From assembly GCA_023231165.1 (NCBI GenBank), contig JALNVY010000066.1, positions 1 to 11,104 on the forward strand: a DNA stretch of 11,104 nucleotides, read 5' to 3'. This DNA is from Syntrophales bacterium (lineage in GTDB: Bacteria > Desulfobacterota > Syntrophia > Syntrophales > UBA8958). A model generated the notes under the pieces. That model searched no databases and had not been told where the DNA came from. It worked only from the letters and a program-made list of their open reading frames with translations. Positions 1 through 6,934 of this stretch are shown one piece after another (the stretch's first letter is position 1; every line of letters begins with the position of its first letter). The translations under genes and the position numbers were made by a program.

Positions 1-56
1 TCAATGATATCAAGTCCAAGCTCGAAAAAAGACTTTCCTATATCATGATTAGATGA
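1..56 (+). CDS. possible C-terminal end of an upstream gene (partial)
   Basis: Reading from base 3, the frame gives NDIKSKLEKRLSYIMIR and then stops with TGA at 54-56. The residue mix (alternating Lys/Glu with Leu/Ile) looks like the amphipathic end of a real protein. The stop lies 14 nt before the ATG of the HD-GYP gene, which would fit co-transcription. The family cannot be told from 17 residues. Another frame is also open to 46-48, so this call is weak. Confidence 0.3.
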   Translation, partial: NDIKSKLEKRLSYIMIR

Positions 57-60
57 TATA
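39..60. repeat. perfect 8-bp inverted repeat before the HD-GYP gene
   Basis: TATATCAT (39-46), a 6-nt spacer GATTAG, and ATGATATA (53-60) form a perfect inverted repeat that ends 10 nt before the ATG at 71. A related ATGATAT occurs at 4-10. It could be a regulator's binding site or a weak AU hairpin near the start codon. It overlaps the possible end of the upstream gene. No regulator is identified. Confidence 0.4.
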
Positions 61-70
61 AGTTGCTCAT

Positions 71-1666
71 ATGAAGAGAGAAACTACCCGGTACGCCCTC
101 CATTTAATAGAGCGCCTGACTAAGATTGGCGTGGCCCTGTCTGCGGAAAGGGATTTAGCGAAACTTCTTGAACTTATAATTGATGAAGCTCGCAATCTCA
201 CCTCTGCTGATGGGGGAACCCTGTATATCATGTCTGATGACGGCCAGTTTCTTGATTTCGCCATTGTTCAAAACAAAACCCTTGATGTTCGGATGGGGGG
301 TACGGGAGGGAAAATCAACTGGCCGCCCGTAATGCTGACAGATGCGCAAAATAACCGTAATCTTGCTAATGTATCTGCTTATGCTGCGCTGACAGGTGAA
401 GTCGTCAACATCCCGGATGTCTATAATGCGGAGGGATTCAATTTTAAAGGCACCAGGGAATTCGACGCCCGGACAGGCTACCGTTCCAAATCCATGCTCG
501 TTGTTCCGATGAGAAATCACGAGCAGGAAATTATTGGCGTCCTACAGCTCCTGAATGCCAAGGATGAAGGGAAGAATGAGATAGTCGCTTTCTCCCGAGA
601 GAGCCAGATGATTACGGAATCTTTTGCTTCCCAGGCAGCGGTGGCCCTTTCTCAAAACCGCCTGATCCAAGACTTGGAAAACCTCCTGGAAGCTTTTGTA
701 AAGACTATCGCCTTGGCTGTTGACGAGAAGTCACCTTATACTGGTGGTCATATACGACGGGTAGCCGATATAACGATGGCCATTGCGGACAAAATCAATA
801 AGGTCGATGAAGGCCCTTATTCCCAGGTGCAATTCAGTGAGGACCAGATGAAGGAGCTCCGTTTTGCTGCTTGGCTTCATGACCTGGGAAAGATTACCAC
901 GCCCGAATACGTTGTCGATAAGGCCACAAAGCTGGAGGCAATTTTCGATCGTATGGAGCTGGTAAGGGCTAGAGGGGAAATTATCATAAAGGATCATGAG
1001 CTTACCTCCTTGAGAAAATCTTCAGGAGCTGATCGGGAGAATAAATCCCTGCCGAATAGCGAGGATGACTTCGCCCGTCAATTTCGGGAGGATATGAAAT
1101 TCCTTGCCGATGTGAACACCGGGGCAATACTCTTGGGACGAGAAGAAATGGCACGGTTGCAAGAAATCGGGGCAAGGAAATCGGTTTGCGCTGGGCAAAC
1201 GGAATCTTTCCTTACCGAAGATGAGCTTCAGAATCTCAGTGTATATCGAGGGACGCTGACTGATAAGGAAAGAGATATCATCAACAATCACGCTGCTGTT
1301 ACGCACAAGCTCCTCTCGCAACTCCCATTTTCGAAAAAGCTTAAAAATGTGCCCGATTATGCAGCTTGTCACCATGAGAAGCTCAATGGCACCGGTTATC
1401 CATTGGGATTGAGAGGAGATGAAATATCTCTGCAAGCGAGAATCCTGGCCCTGGCCGATATATTTGAAGCCTTGACAGCAAAGGATCGACCTTACAAGAG
1501 AGCCAATACCATCTCAGAAGCTATTTCCATTCTCAGCGGCATGGTTAAAGCGCAACACATTGATGCGGACCTTTTCAAGTTATTTATCAATGAAAGGGTG
1601 TATCTCGATTATGCCCGCCGGGAGATGCATCCCCAGCAAATCGATAAAACGGATTTCTCTGCCTGA
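71..1666 (+). CDS. GAF + HD-GYP cyclic-di-GMP phosphodiesterase
   Basis: Predicted cytoplasmic signalling hydrolase of 531 residues that would open cyclic-di-GMP (to pGpG or GMP) under control of an N-terminal sensor. A GAF domain spans about 15-195 (GGTLYIMSDDGQFLDF near 48-63). The HD-GYP domain spans about 205-515. All usual metal ligands are visible: His227, His270-Asp271 with Gly273-Lys274, His407, His434-His435 and Asp463, plus the GTGYP motif at 440-444. Tyr223 stands where the trinuclear enzymes carry an extra Glu, so a two-metal site is more likely. About 105 residues (290-396) are inserted between the HD helix and the helix carrying His407; I recall this from a subgroup of GAF/HD-GYP proteins. 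There is no membrane segment. The ATG at 71 has no clear Shine-Dalgarno, but a stop at 59-61 rules out an upstream start in this frame. Confidence 0.9.
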   Translation: MKRETTRYALHLIERLTKIGVALSAERDLAKLLELIIDEARNLTSADGGTLYIMSDDGQFLDFAIVQNKTLDVRMGGTGGKINWPPVMLTDAQNNRNLANVSAYAALTGEVVNIPDVYNAEGFNFKGTREFDARTGYRSKSMLVVPMRNHEQEIIGVLQLLNAKDEGKNEIVAFSRESQMITESFASQAAVALSQNRLIQDLENLLEAFVKTIALAVDEKSPYTGGHIRRVADITMAIADKINKVDEGPYSQVQFSEDQMKELRFAAWLHDLGKITTPEYVVDKATKLEAIFDRMELVRARGEIIIKDHELTSLRKSSGADRENKSLPNSEDDFARQFREDMKFLADVNTGAILLGREEMARLQEIGARKSVCAGQTESFLTEDELQNLSVYRGTLTDKERDIINNHAAVTHKLLSQLPFSKKLKNVPDYAACHHEKLNGTGYPLGLRGDEISLQARILALADIFEALTAKDRPYKRANTISEAISILSGMVKAQHIDADLFKLFINERVYLDYARREMHPQQIDKTDFSA

Positions 1667-1686
1667 TAGATCAAAGCGGCCTCGGC

Positions 1687-2862
1687 TTACACAACTCCGT
1701 TGGTTCTCATATCCTCTATGGTTGATTCAGTATACCCCAGGGTTTTCAGAATCTCCTGTGTATGTTCCCCCAGGAGCGGTGGCGGGATTCGCAATACCGG
1801 CTGATCTTGCGAGAACTTAACTGGGAAAGCCTGTTGTGGAATGTCACCATCTACGGGATGAGACGCTTGAAACCACAGGCCCCGATGCCGAATCTGCGAG
1901 TCTTCCAGTGCCTCCGGGAGGGAGTTCACCGGGGAAAAACAGATATTGTATTGACCTAGGATCATCATCCATTCATCCCTGGTTTTCTGCAAAAAGATGA
2001 CCTTGAGTTCCTGGATCATCTCCGTTTGCCGTGGGAGCGGGGCCATTAGATCTTCAATAAGATCTTCTTTCTTCAAACAACGGCATAGTTCCTCCCAGAA
2101 TTTCTCCTCCAAACACCCAATGGCGAGGAATTTTCCGTCTCTTGTCTCGTAGATGTTGTAGCAGGCATGCCCTCCGCCAATCCGCGATTCCCCCCGGACG
2201 GGGGACTCTTTGCGGGCAAGATATTCGGACATCATGAGAGCTAAGAAGGGACTTAATCCATCGAGAATGGACACGTCTAAATACTGTCCCTTACCCGTCC
2301 TTTCCCGGCGCAGCAGGGCTGCCAGGATGCCCAGGGCCGCATTGATTCCTCCACCCCCGGCGCCGGAAATCATGATGGGGGGGACGATGGGAGGTCTTCC
2401 CTTTTCGCCCAAAAGGTCTAGAATGCCGGAGATCGCGAGGATGTTGATGTCATGAGCAGGTCGATCGCGATATGGCCCTGTCTGTCCGAAACCGGTCAAT
2501 GAGCAATAGACCATTTTTGGATTGAGATCCTGCATGTCTTCATAGGCCAGCCCCATTTTTTTCATGGTCCCCGGACGGGCATTTTCGATAACGACATCGG
2601 CATGGGCCGCCATGCTTAGGAAAATATCTCTCCCCTGGGACGTCTTGATATTCAGGGTCATACTTTTTTTGTTACGGTTGAGAATATGGAAGAAACTACC
2701 ATTGGCGCCGATCAGGGGGGCGGTGTTACGAAAGCCATCTCCCCCCTGAGGATTTTCGATCTTGATTACATCCGCCCCCAAATCGGCTAAAATCTGAGTA
2801 CAGAGCCCCCCCGGCAGCAACTGCGAAAGATCGAGTACTTGCATTCCTTCAAGAGGTAACAT
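1687..2862 (-). CDS. CaiB/BaiF family (class III CoA-transferase / alpha-methylacyl-CoA racemase-like), altered active site
   Basis: A 391-residue member of the CaiB/BaiF family, whose enzymes transfer CoA between carboxylic acids or racemise 2-methylacyl-CoA. Family marks are VLDLSQLLPGG near the N-terminus, the IENARPGTM stretch (92-100), GFGQTGPY (124-131), AHDINILAISG (136-146), GILAALLRRERTGKGQ (178-193) and IGCLEEKFW (248-256). The spacing around His137 and the IGCLEEKFW block match alpha-methylacyl-CoA racemase, so His137 and Glu252 correspond to His126 and Glu241 of the mycobacterial enzyme. The residue 30 after the His, Asp156 there and the acyl-carrying Asp in CoA-transferases, is Gly167 here. 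Substrate is unknown. It is the last gene of a three-gene operon, 12 nt after the PP-loop gene, with AAGGGA (2868-2873) 5 nt before the ATG. It converges on the HD-GYP gene. Confidence 0.88.
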   Translation of the reverse strand: MLPLEGMQVLDLSQLLPGGLCTQILADLGADVIKIENPQGGDGFRNTAPLIGANGSFFHILNRNKKSMTLNIKTSQGRDIFLSMAAHADVVIENARPGTMKKMGLAYEDMQDLNPKMVYCSLTGFGQTGPYRDRPAHDINILAISGILDLLGEKGRPPIVPPIMISGAGGGGINAALGILAALLRRERTGKGQYLDVSILDGLSPFLALMMSEYLARKESPVRGESRIGGGHACYNIYETRDGKFLAIGCLEEKFWEELCRCLKKEDLIEDLMAPLPRQTEMIQELKVIFLQKTRDEWMMILGQYNICFSPVNSLPEALEDSQIRHRGLWFQASHPVDGDIPQQAFPVKFSQDQPVLRIPPPLLGEHTQEILKTLGYTESTIEDMRTNGVV

Positions 2863-2874
2863 GTTTATCCCTTA

Positions 2875-3852
2875 TCAAATAATCCATTCAGCGGCATCAT
2901 TTCGACTTGCCGATAAAAATGCGGTAAGATGAGATTGACCGGCGCTGGTTATATTGACTATCGCATTTTCATTTTCCGGAGCATCACTATAAAGAACGCA
3001 AAGCCGGGCAGCATTTATAATAATTTCTTCTTTGCCACCGCCAGGTATCAGGACAAGCGGTCCGGGTAACTGGTCCATACACATAAACGTATCATCGCAC
3101 CTGATCAATTTCTGCAGGGCTTCATTATCCTTGTGATTTCTTCCCACAATGATTTTGCCGGATTCGCCGCTTCGGAAATGCCGGCCATATTTGAGGAGTT
3201 CAATGTCCCGAGGGGAATGCCCAGGATCACAGGAGAAGAGATCTTTCAAGCGCCTGGAAAACATGGGATCTGTTAAGAGACATCCGCCGGCTGGAGGAGG
3301 ATAATAATGGACTCCGTAAAATTTAGCCATCTCCATCTGTACTTTTCTGCCTCGGCCCTGAATGGCCAGCAGTTGCCGCCGGTTGATCATACCCCCCAGT
3401 TCCGGTCTCGTCTCGTCAAGCAGTTGGGCGCTTAGCGGCCTTACGATATAGTCTGGGTACCCGGAATTTTTCGCCACGATGTGCAGGGATTGCCTGGTCT
3501 GGGACATGGGCCGCTGCCCCAGAACTTCCCCTGTAAACAAAAAATCGGCGCCTGTTTCCTCCATTATTTTTCCTGCTGTACGAAGCATAAGGGTGTGGCA
3601 ATCGATACAGGGGTTCATGTTTTTGCCGTAACCGTATCTCGGGGCCTTGAGCATGGCAAGATGACTGTCTGTTATGTCGATAACAAGGAGGGGCAACTGG
3701 ATATGTCTGGCCGTTTCTCGTGCTTTGCGGGAATTAAAAAAGGGGGTTTCGAAGGTTACTCCCTGCACGGAGATGCCTTGATCCTGGATGACTTTCACTG
3801 CGATAATGCTGTCAAGACCGCCGGAAAATAGTGATATAGCTTTGGTTATCAA
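2875..3852 (-). CDS. PP-loop tRNA-thiolation-type enzyme (ThiI/MnmA-like) with C-terminal NFACT-R-like domain
   Basis: A 325-residue protein beginning directly with an ATP-pyrophosphatase fold: the PP-loop SGGLDS lies at 10-15. Such enzymes adenylate a tRNA uridine and then insert sulfur. Cys82 and Cys85 (CIDCH) and Cys191 (PPAGGCLLTD) form a three-cysteine set like those that hold a [4Fe-4S] cluster in TtuA-type thiolases, so cluster-dependent sulfur transfer is possible. No THUMP or rhodanese domain is present. Residues about 218-325 (KIIVGRNHKDNEALQKLI, then a Leu-Pro-Gly-Pro turn) resemble the NFACT-R/DUF814 RNA-binding module. The target base is not known, so neither thiI nor mnmA is assigned. 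Translation starts at a TTG that overlaps the LysM gene's stop (TTGA, 3849-3852) with no clear Shine-Dalgarno, implying coupling. The start is fixed because the PP-loop begins only a few residues in. Confidence 0.8.
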   Translation of the reverse strand: MITKAISLFSGGLDSIIAVKVIQDQGISVQGVTFETPFFNSRKARETARHIQLPLLVIDITDSHLAMLKAPRYGYGKNMNPCIDCHTLMLRTAGKIMEETGADFLFTGEVLGQRPMSQTRQSLHIVAKNSGYPDYIVRPLSAQLLDETRPELGGMINRRQLLAIQGRGRKVQMEMAKFYGVHYYPPPAGGCLLTDPMFSRRLKDLFSCDPGHSPRDIELLKYGRHFRSGESGKIIVGRNHKDNEALQKLIRCDDTFMCMDQLPGPLVLIPGGGKEEIIINAARLCVLYSDAPENENAIVNITSAGQSHLTAFLSASRNDAAEWII

Positions 3853-5291
3853 TATTTTATAACCAGTAGGCCCATTTTTTCGGAAAGAAAACCATTCATG
3901 CGTTCATCCAGATCAAAATCGATCAAATACAAAACTTTCTTTTTATCCGCAGAAATCTTCATTGCAGAAAAAGAGATGGATATCCTGGCCTGCTCTGTTT
4001 TCTCTGTAGCAGGAAATGAAAACGAGTTAACCTCGCATGGGATGTTCAGGGCCATGAATGATTTTTCCAGAATAGATTTCTTTGTATCTCCCTCCATGGC
4101 GAGGATGACCTCCATCCCTTTGTTTCTAAGCATGTTAAGGAATTGATCGGGCATTTTTTTTGACATGAAGATGAGCTTTCGATCTCCTCTATTGACCAGC
4201 AGATCGGCCTCGACTCTCAGATCAAAACCGTCGCGGGCAGAGTCAAAGATCTTTAATTCGGCATTCTTTTGTGTCTGTAGTCCAAGCCTCCGGAAGCAAT
4301 CATCTGCCAAGTCGATTAATGATGTTGAAGTGAGTTTTGAGACCGGCCTGGCCAGAATCGGATCGTCGGGAGCGGATTTGATGATTCTGTCCTGATCCAA
4401 TTCAATGATCTTCCATCCCTTTGTCTCGGCATAGGTTTTGAGGGATTCAGGGAGACCAGGTGTCCCTTCCGGTCTGGTCCAAAGAGCTATGGCATGGGGC
4501 AAACTTGTTACTATAGATGATTTACGAGTGATTGTCCAGGAGGCAGGAATCTGTAGGACCGGTTGCGATCCTATTTTTAAGGGTTGTTCCTGTCGAATCA
4601 TGGCATGGGTGTTTGACGCCTGAATGATCTTTTCTAAAAGGATGGGTGCTTCCGATTGAGGATTCACCTTGATAATAGCGTAGTGCTTCCAGGTCCGACG
4701 GACCAGTTGCCTGAGATTGTCGGGTATTTGGTTACGGAAATCGATAAAGACAATTCCCTTGTCTGCAAATTCGACCATGGGGATTTTCCGGCAGTCGATG
4801 GTTATTTGTCCCATATCTCGCAGGGGAAGGTAATATTTGCCTTGGGATGTAACAGTGGCGCCAATTTGGTCGAGGACATGCTTTACCAGGTTCCATTTGA
4901 TCTGGGCCGGGTATGCCATGTCATCTTTCAACATGCCCGCCTGCTGGGAAGGAGTTGGGGCGTTTACGGGAGATGTGTCTGTTGAGGAAGCGGTAGTTTT
5001 TATCTTGCTGGGCAAGATTATCTTTTGTCCCGGATAAATTCGGTTCAGATCCTTGATGCCGGGATTATACTTACGGATGATCGCATAGACGTGCCTCGTT
5101 TCCCCTGTCACCCGGCGTCCAATATCAAGAAGCCACTCTCCCTTTTTGACCGTGTAGACCGTGATTACCGGTCGGGATGGAGCGGACTTCTGGAAAGTCA
5201 GGTATGCCGTATCCTCCTTAGCCCACAGTGATCCGCCGGCAAGAAAGACGTCGACAAGTAAGACAATTATTAACAGTAAGCGATAAGACAT
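3849..5291 (-). CDS. secreted LysM-domain protein with repeated unrecognised C-terminal units
   Basis: A 480-residue envelope protein. A signal peptide covers 1-24 (hydrophobic LLLIIVLLVDVFLAGG, probable cut after SLWA). One LysM domain, a peptidoglycan-binding fold, lies at about 45-95 (VYTVKKGEWLLDIG to YPGQKIILP). A Ser/Thr/Pro linker (98-118) follows. The remaining ~360 residues match no family I know. They repeat a pattern of hydrophobic strand, Pro or acidic turn, helix and second strand near 179-209, 266-298, 371-398 and 450-480, and the stretches 133-240 and 324-427 align along their length. The ATG at 5291 was chosen because AGGAG (5299-5303) sits 7 nt upstream and a signal peptide begins there; the longest frame starts at a TTG inside the promoter's -35 box. 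First gene of the operon with the PP-loop and CaiB-family genes. Confidence 0.8.
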   Translation of the reverse strand: MSYRLLLIIVLLVDVFLAGGSLWAKEDTAYLTFQKSAPSRPVITVYTVKKGEWLLDIGRRVTGETRHVYAIIRKYNPGIKDLNRIYPGQKIILPSKIKTTASSTDTSPVNAPTPSQQAGMLKDDMAYPAQIKWNLVKHVLDQIGATVTSQGKYYLPLRDMGQITIDCRKIPMVEFADKGIVFIDFRNQIPDNLRQLVRRTWKHYAIIKVNPQSEAPILLEKIIQASNTHAMIRQEQPLKIGSQPVLQIPASWTITRKSSIVTSLPHAIALWTRPEGTPGLPESLKTYAETKGWKIIELDQDRIIKSAPDDPILARPVSKLTSTSLIDLADDCFRRLGLQTQKNAELKIFDSARDGFDLRVEADLLVNRGDRKLIFMSKKMPDQFLNMLRNKGMEVILAMEGDTKKSILEKSFMALNIPCEVNSFSFPATEKTEQARISISFSAMKISADKKKVLYLIDFDLDERMNGFLSEKMGLLVIKY

Positions 5292-5298
5292 ATGAATA

Positions 5299-5303
5299 CT
5301 CCT
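5299..5303 (-). promoter_or_regulatory. Shine-Dalgarno AGGAG of the LysM gene
   Basis: AGGAG on the minus strand with a 7-nt spacer to the ATG at 5291. It decides the start against two alternatives further upstream (5306 and 5357). Confidence 0.75.
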
Positions 5304-5328
5304 CATATTACCTGTCCCGTGCTTGGTT

Positions 5329-5357
5329 TTGATACCTGATTTTCGTAAGATTGTCAA
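5329..5357 (-). promoter_or_regulatory. sigma-70-type promoter for the LysM/PP-loop/CaiB operon
   Basis: On the minus strand a perfect -35 box TTGACA (5352-5357) is followed, after exactly 17 nt, by TATCAA (5329-5334), matching TATAAT at four of six positions. Transcription would start near 5322, giving a leader of about 30 nt before the ATG at 5291. The -35 box lies 9 bp beyond the upstream gene's terminator, so the operon is insulated from the acyl-CoA dehydrogenase gene. Confidence 0.65.
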
Positions 5358-5366
5358 ATGACCAAA

Positions 5367-5400
5367 AAAATGCCATGGCCGGGATCAGCCATGGCATTTT
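5367..5400 (-). terminator. Rho-independent terminator of the acyl-CoA dehydrogenase gene
   Basis: TGCCATGGC (5371-5379) and GCCATGGCA (5388-5396) pair around an 8-nt loop. Flanking A/T bases extend the stem to 13 bp. Read on the minus strand, the hairpin ends in a run of seven T (5364-5370). It lies 34 nt after the TAA of the dehydrogenase gene. A shorter T run on the other side could give some activity on the plus strand, but no plus-strand gene feeds into it. Confidence 0.85.
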
Positions 5401-5434
5401 CTTTAATATGTTGTGAAAATGAACAGCTTAGATT

Positions 5435-6634
5435 TTATAAGCCGCTCTTGAAATCGTCTCTCATCAGCTCGCGGGCGATGATCATGCGGCGAATTTCCGA
5501 GGTGCCGGCGCCGATTTCCCAAAGCTTCTGATCCAAGAAATGTCTCGAAATGGCGTATTCGGTGCAGTACCCGTAACCACCAAAGATTTGAATCGCGTCG
5601 AGGCCGATCTTGGTGCCCATCTCGCCGTTGAACAGCAGAGCGGCGGCGGCCATACGGTCAAGGTCAGTTCCCTTGCCACCGGATTTGTTTGTCAGGGTGT
5701 CGCAATAGGCGGCGGCGCTGTAGGCCAAGAACTTGCCAGCCTTGTAACCGCAGTACATATTCGCCAGTTTCTCCTGGATGGTCTGGAAGGAGGCGATGGG
5801 TTTGCCGAACTGAACTCTTTCCTTGGCATACTTCAGGGAGAGTTCCAGACAGCTTCTCTGGCCGCCGAGGGTACAGCCGGACAAGGTGATTCTCTCGGTG
5901 CACAGTCCGCTGGTGAGAACGGCGACGCCCTTGTTCAGGCCGCCGATGAGGTTCTCTGCGGGAATTTCCATGTCTTCGAAGGTTACGAGAGCTGTGGGAG
6001 AGGTCCTCATGCCCCACTTCTTGATCTTCTCAAATTTGACGGCGCCCTTTTTCTTTTGCGCTGCGGTTTCGAAGAAGAAGGTGGAAATGCCTTTGGGGCC
6101 GGCCGCCGGGTCAGTCTTGGCATAGAACACCATGAAATCAGCCACGGGACCGTTGGTGATGAAAATCTTGCTGCCGTTAATGATGTAGTTGTCGCCCTTC
6201 TTTTCCGCCTTAGTTGCCATGCTCATGGCATCGGAACCGGCGTTGGGTTCGGTGATGCCGAGGCAGCCGATCCATTCCCCGCTAACGGACTTGGGAAGGA
6301 CATATGCTTTCTGCGCTTCCGTTGCATTTCTGCGGAAGTTGTCAAAGCACAGGGTCTGGCTTGCGCCGACGGTCATCGACAGGGCATTGCTGACCCGGGC
6401 GATGGTTTCATAGGCCAGCAGGGTTTCTACGTAACCCAGAGCGGCGCCGCCGTATTTCTCGTCAAAAACGATACCGTTGATACCGAGATCGCCCGTCTGC
6501 TTGAACAGATCCTTGGGCATTTCATCGATCTCATACATGTGTTCCATCTGGGGTTCAAGCCAATTGATCGCCCATTTGTACACTGAATCCTCGAGCATCC
6601 TTTGCTCATCTGTAAATGTAAAATCTAACGCCAT
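5435..6634 (-). CDS. acyl-CoA dehydrogenase, isovaleryl-CoA dehydrogenase-like
   Basis: A 399-residue FAD enzyme that would oxidise an acyl-CoA at the alpha-beta bond and pass electrons to electron-transfer flavoprotein; full length for the family. Signatures are GCLGITEPNAGSD (123-135), the FAD/substrate-binding ITNGPVADFMVFYAKTD, and the C-terminal QIFGGYGYCTEYAISRHFLD (349-368). Ala376, in IGAGTSEI, stands where medium-chain enzymes have the catalytic Glu376. Instead Glu247 in TSGLCTERITLSG aligns with the catalytic Glu254 of isovaleryl-CoA dehydrogenase, so branched short-chain substrates are favoured; other substrates are not excluded. AGGGAGGT lies 7 nt before the ATG at 6634, against a longer GTG frame from 6700. 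Most codons end in G or C (ATC, ACC, AAC, CTG), much more than in neighbours, which suggests high expression. It is a single-gene unit. Confidence 0.92.
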   Translation of the reverse strand: MALDFTFTDEQRMLEDSVYKWAINWLEPQMEHMYEIDEMPKDLFKQTGDLGINGIVFDEKYGGAALGYVETLLAYETIARVSNALSMTVGASQTLCFDNFRRNATEAQKAYVLPKSVSGEWIGCLGITEPNAGSDAMSMATKAEKKGDNYIINGSKIFITNGPVADFMVFYAKTDPAAGPKGISTFFFETAAQKKKGAVKFEKIKKWGMRTSPTALVTFEDMEIPAENLIGGLNKGVAVLTSGLCTERITLSGCTLGGQRSCLELSLKYAKERVQFGKPIASFQTIQEKLANMYCGYKAGKFLAYSAAAYCDTLTNKSGGKGTDLDRMAAAALLFNGEMGTKIGLDAIQIFGGYGYCTEYAISRHFLDQKLWEIGAGTSEIRRMIIARELMRDDFKSGL

Positions 6635-6641
6635 AACACTA

Positions 6642-6646
6642 CCTCC
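6642..6646 (-). promoter_or_regulatory. Shine-Dalgarno GGAGG of the acyl-CoA dehydrogenase gene
   Basis: GGAGG on the minus strand (inside AGGGAGGT, 6641-6648), 7 nt before the ATG at 6634. It sets the start 22 codons inside the longest frame. Confidence 0.8.
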
Positions 6647-6934
6647 CTTTTGTATAGAATTTATATAACCTGACGCGGGTAAACTCAGATTGTCGGGCAC
6701 TGATTACGCACATACCTGGCAAGGTTTGTTTATTCCACATGTTGGTTACGACCTGCGTGTCATCTCAGGAATAATCATGAAGCGATATTCTGAAGAAATA
6801 TGGCCGAAAACGCGAAGGGTATATATATGAAAGCTGGCAGGGTGTCAAGGTGTTTTCTGAGAAAATTCGAGGTTGCAAGGAAGGTGGAAATTGATGTAAG
6901 GCTATGTTCATAATTGGAAGAACGAAATTATGTC

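Noticed and set aside
1667..1690. AAGCGGCCTCGGCTT as a terminator between the convergent HD-GYP and CaiB-family genes
   Set aside because: Only four base pairs (AAGC/GCTT) can form and there is no T run on either strand.
2875..3852. Naming the PP-loop gene mnmA, thiI or a queuosine (queC-type) gene
   Set aside because: The domain set (no THUMP, NFACT-R-like tail, CxxC plus a later Cys) does not match any of these well enough to give a symbol.
5292..5357. Longer LysM frame starting at 5357
   Set aside because: Its TTG start is part of the -35 box TTGACA, so it would lie upstream of the transcript. The ATG at 5291 has AGGAG and begins a signal peptide.
5540..6586. 348-residue open frame on the plus strand
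   Set aside because: It lies wholly antisense to the acyl-CoA dehydrogenase, which has clear family motifs. The long open frame is a by-product of G/C-ending codons in that gene, and the translation shows no domain.
6635..6700. 22-codon N-terminal extension of the acyl-CoA dehydrogenase
   Set aside because: It begins with GTG without a ribosome-binding site, while the ATG at 6634 has a strong GGAGG at the right distance and matches family starts.
6714..6850. Possible sigma-54 promoters at CTGGCAAGG (about 6716) and CTGGCAGGG (about 6834)
   Set aside because: Neither has the GC of the -12 element at the required spacing from the GG of the -24 element.
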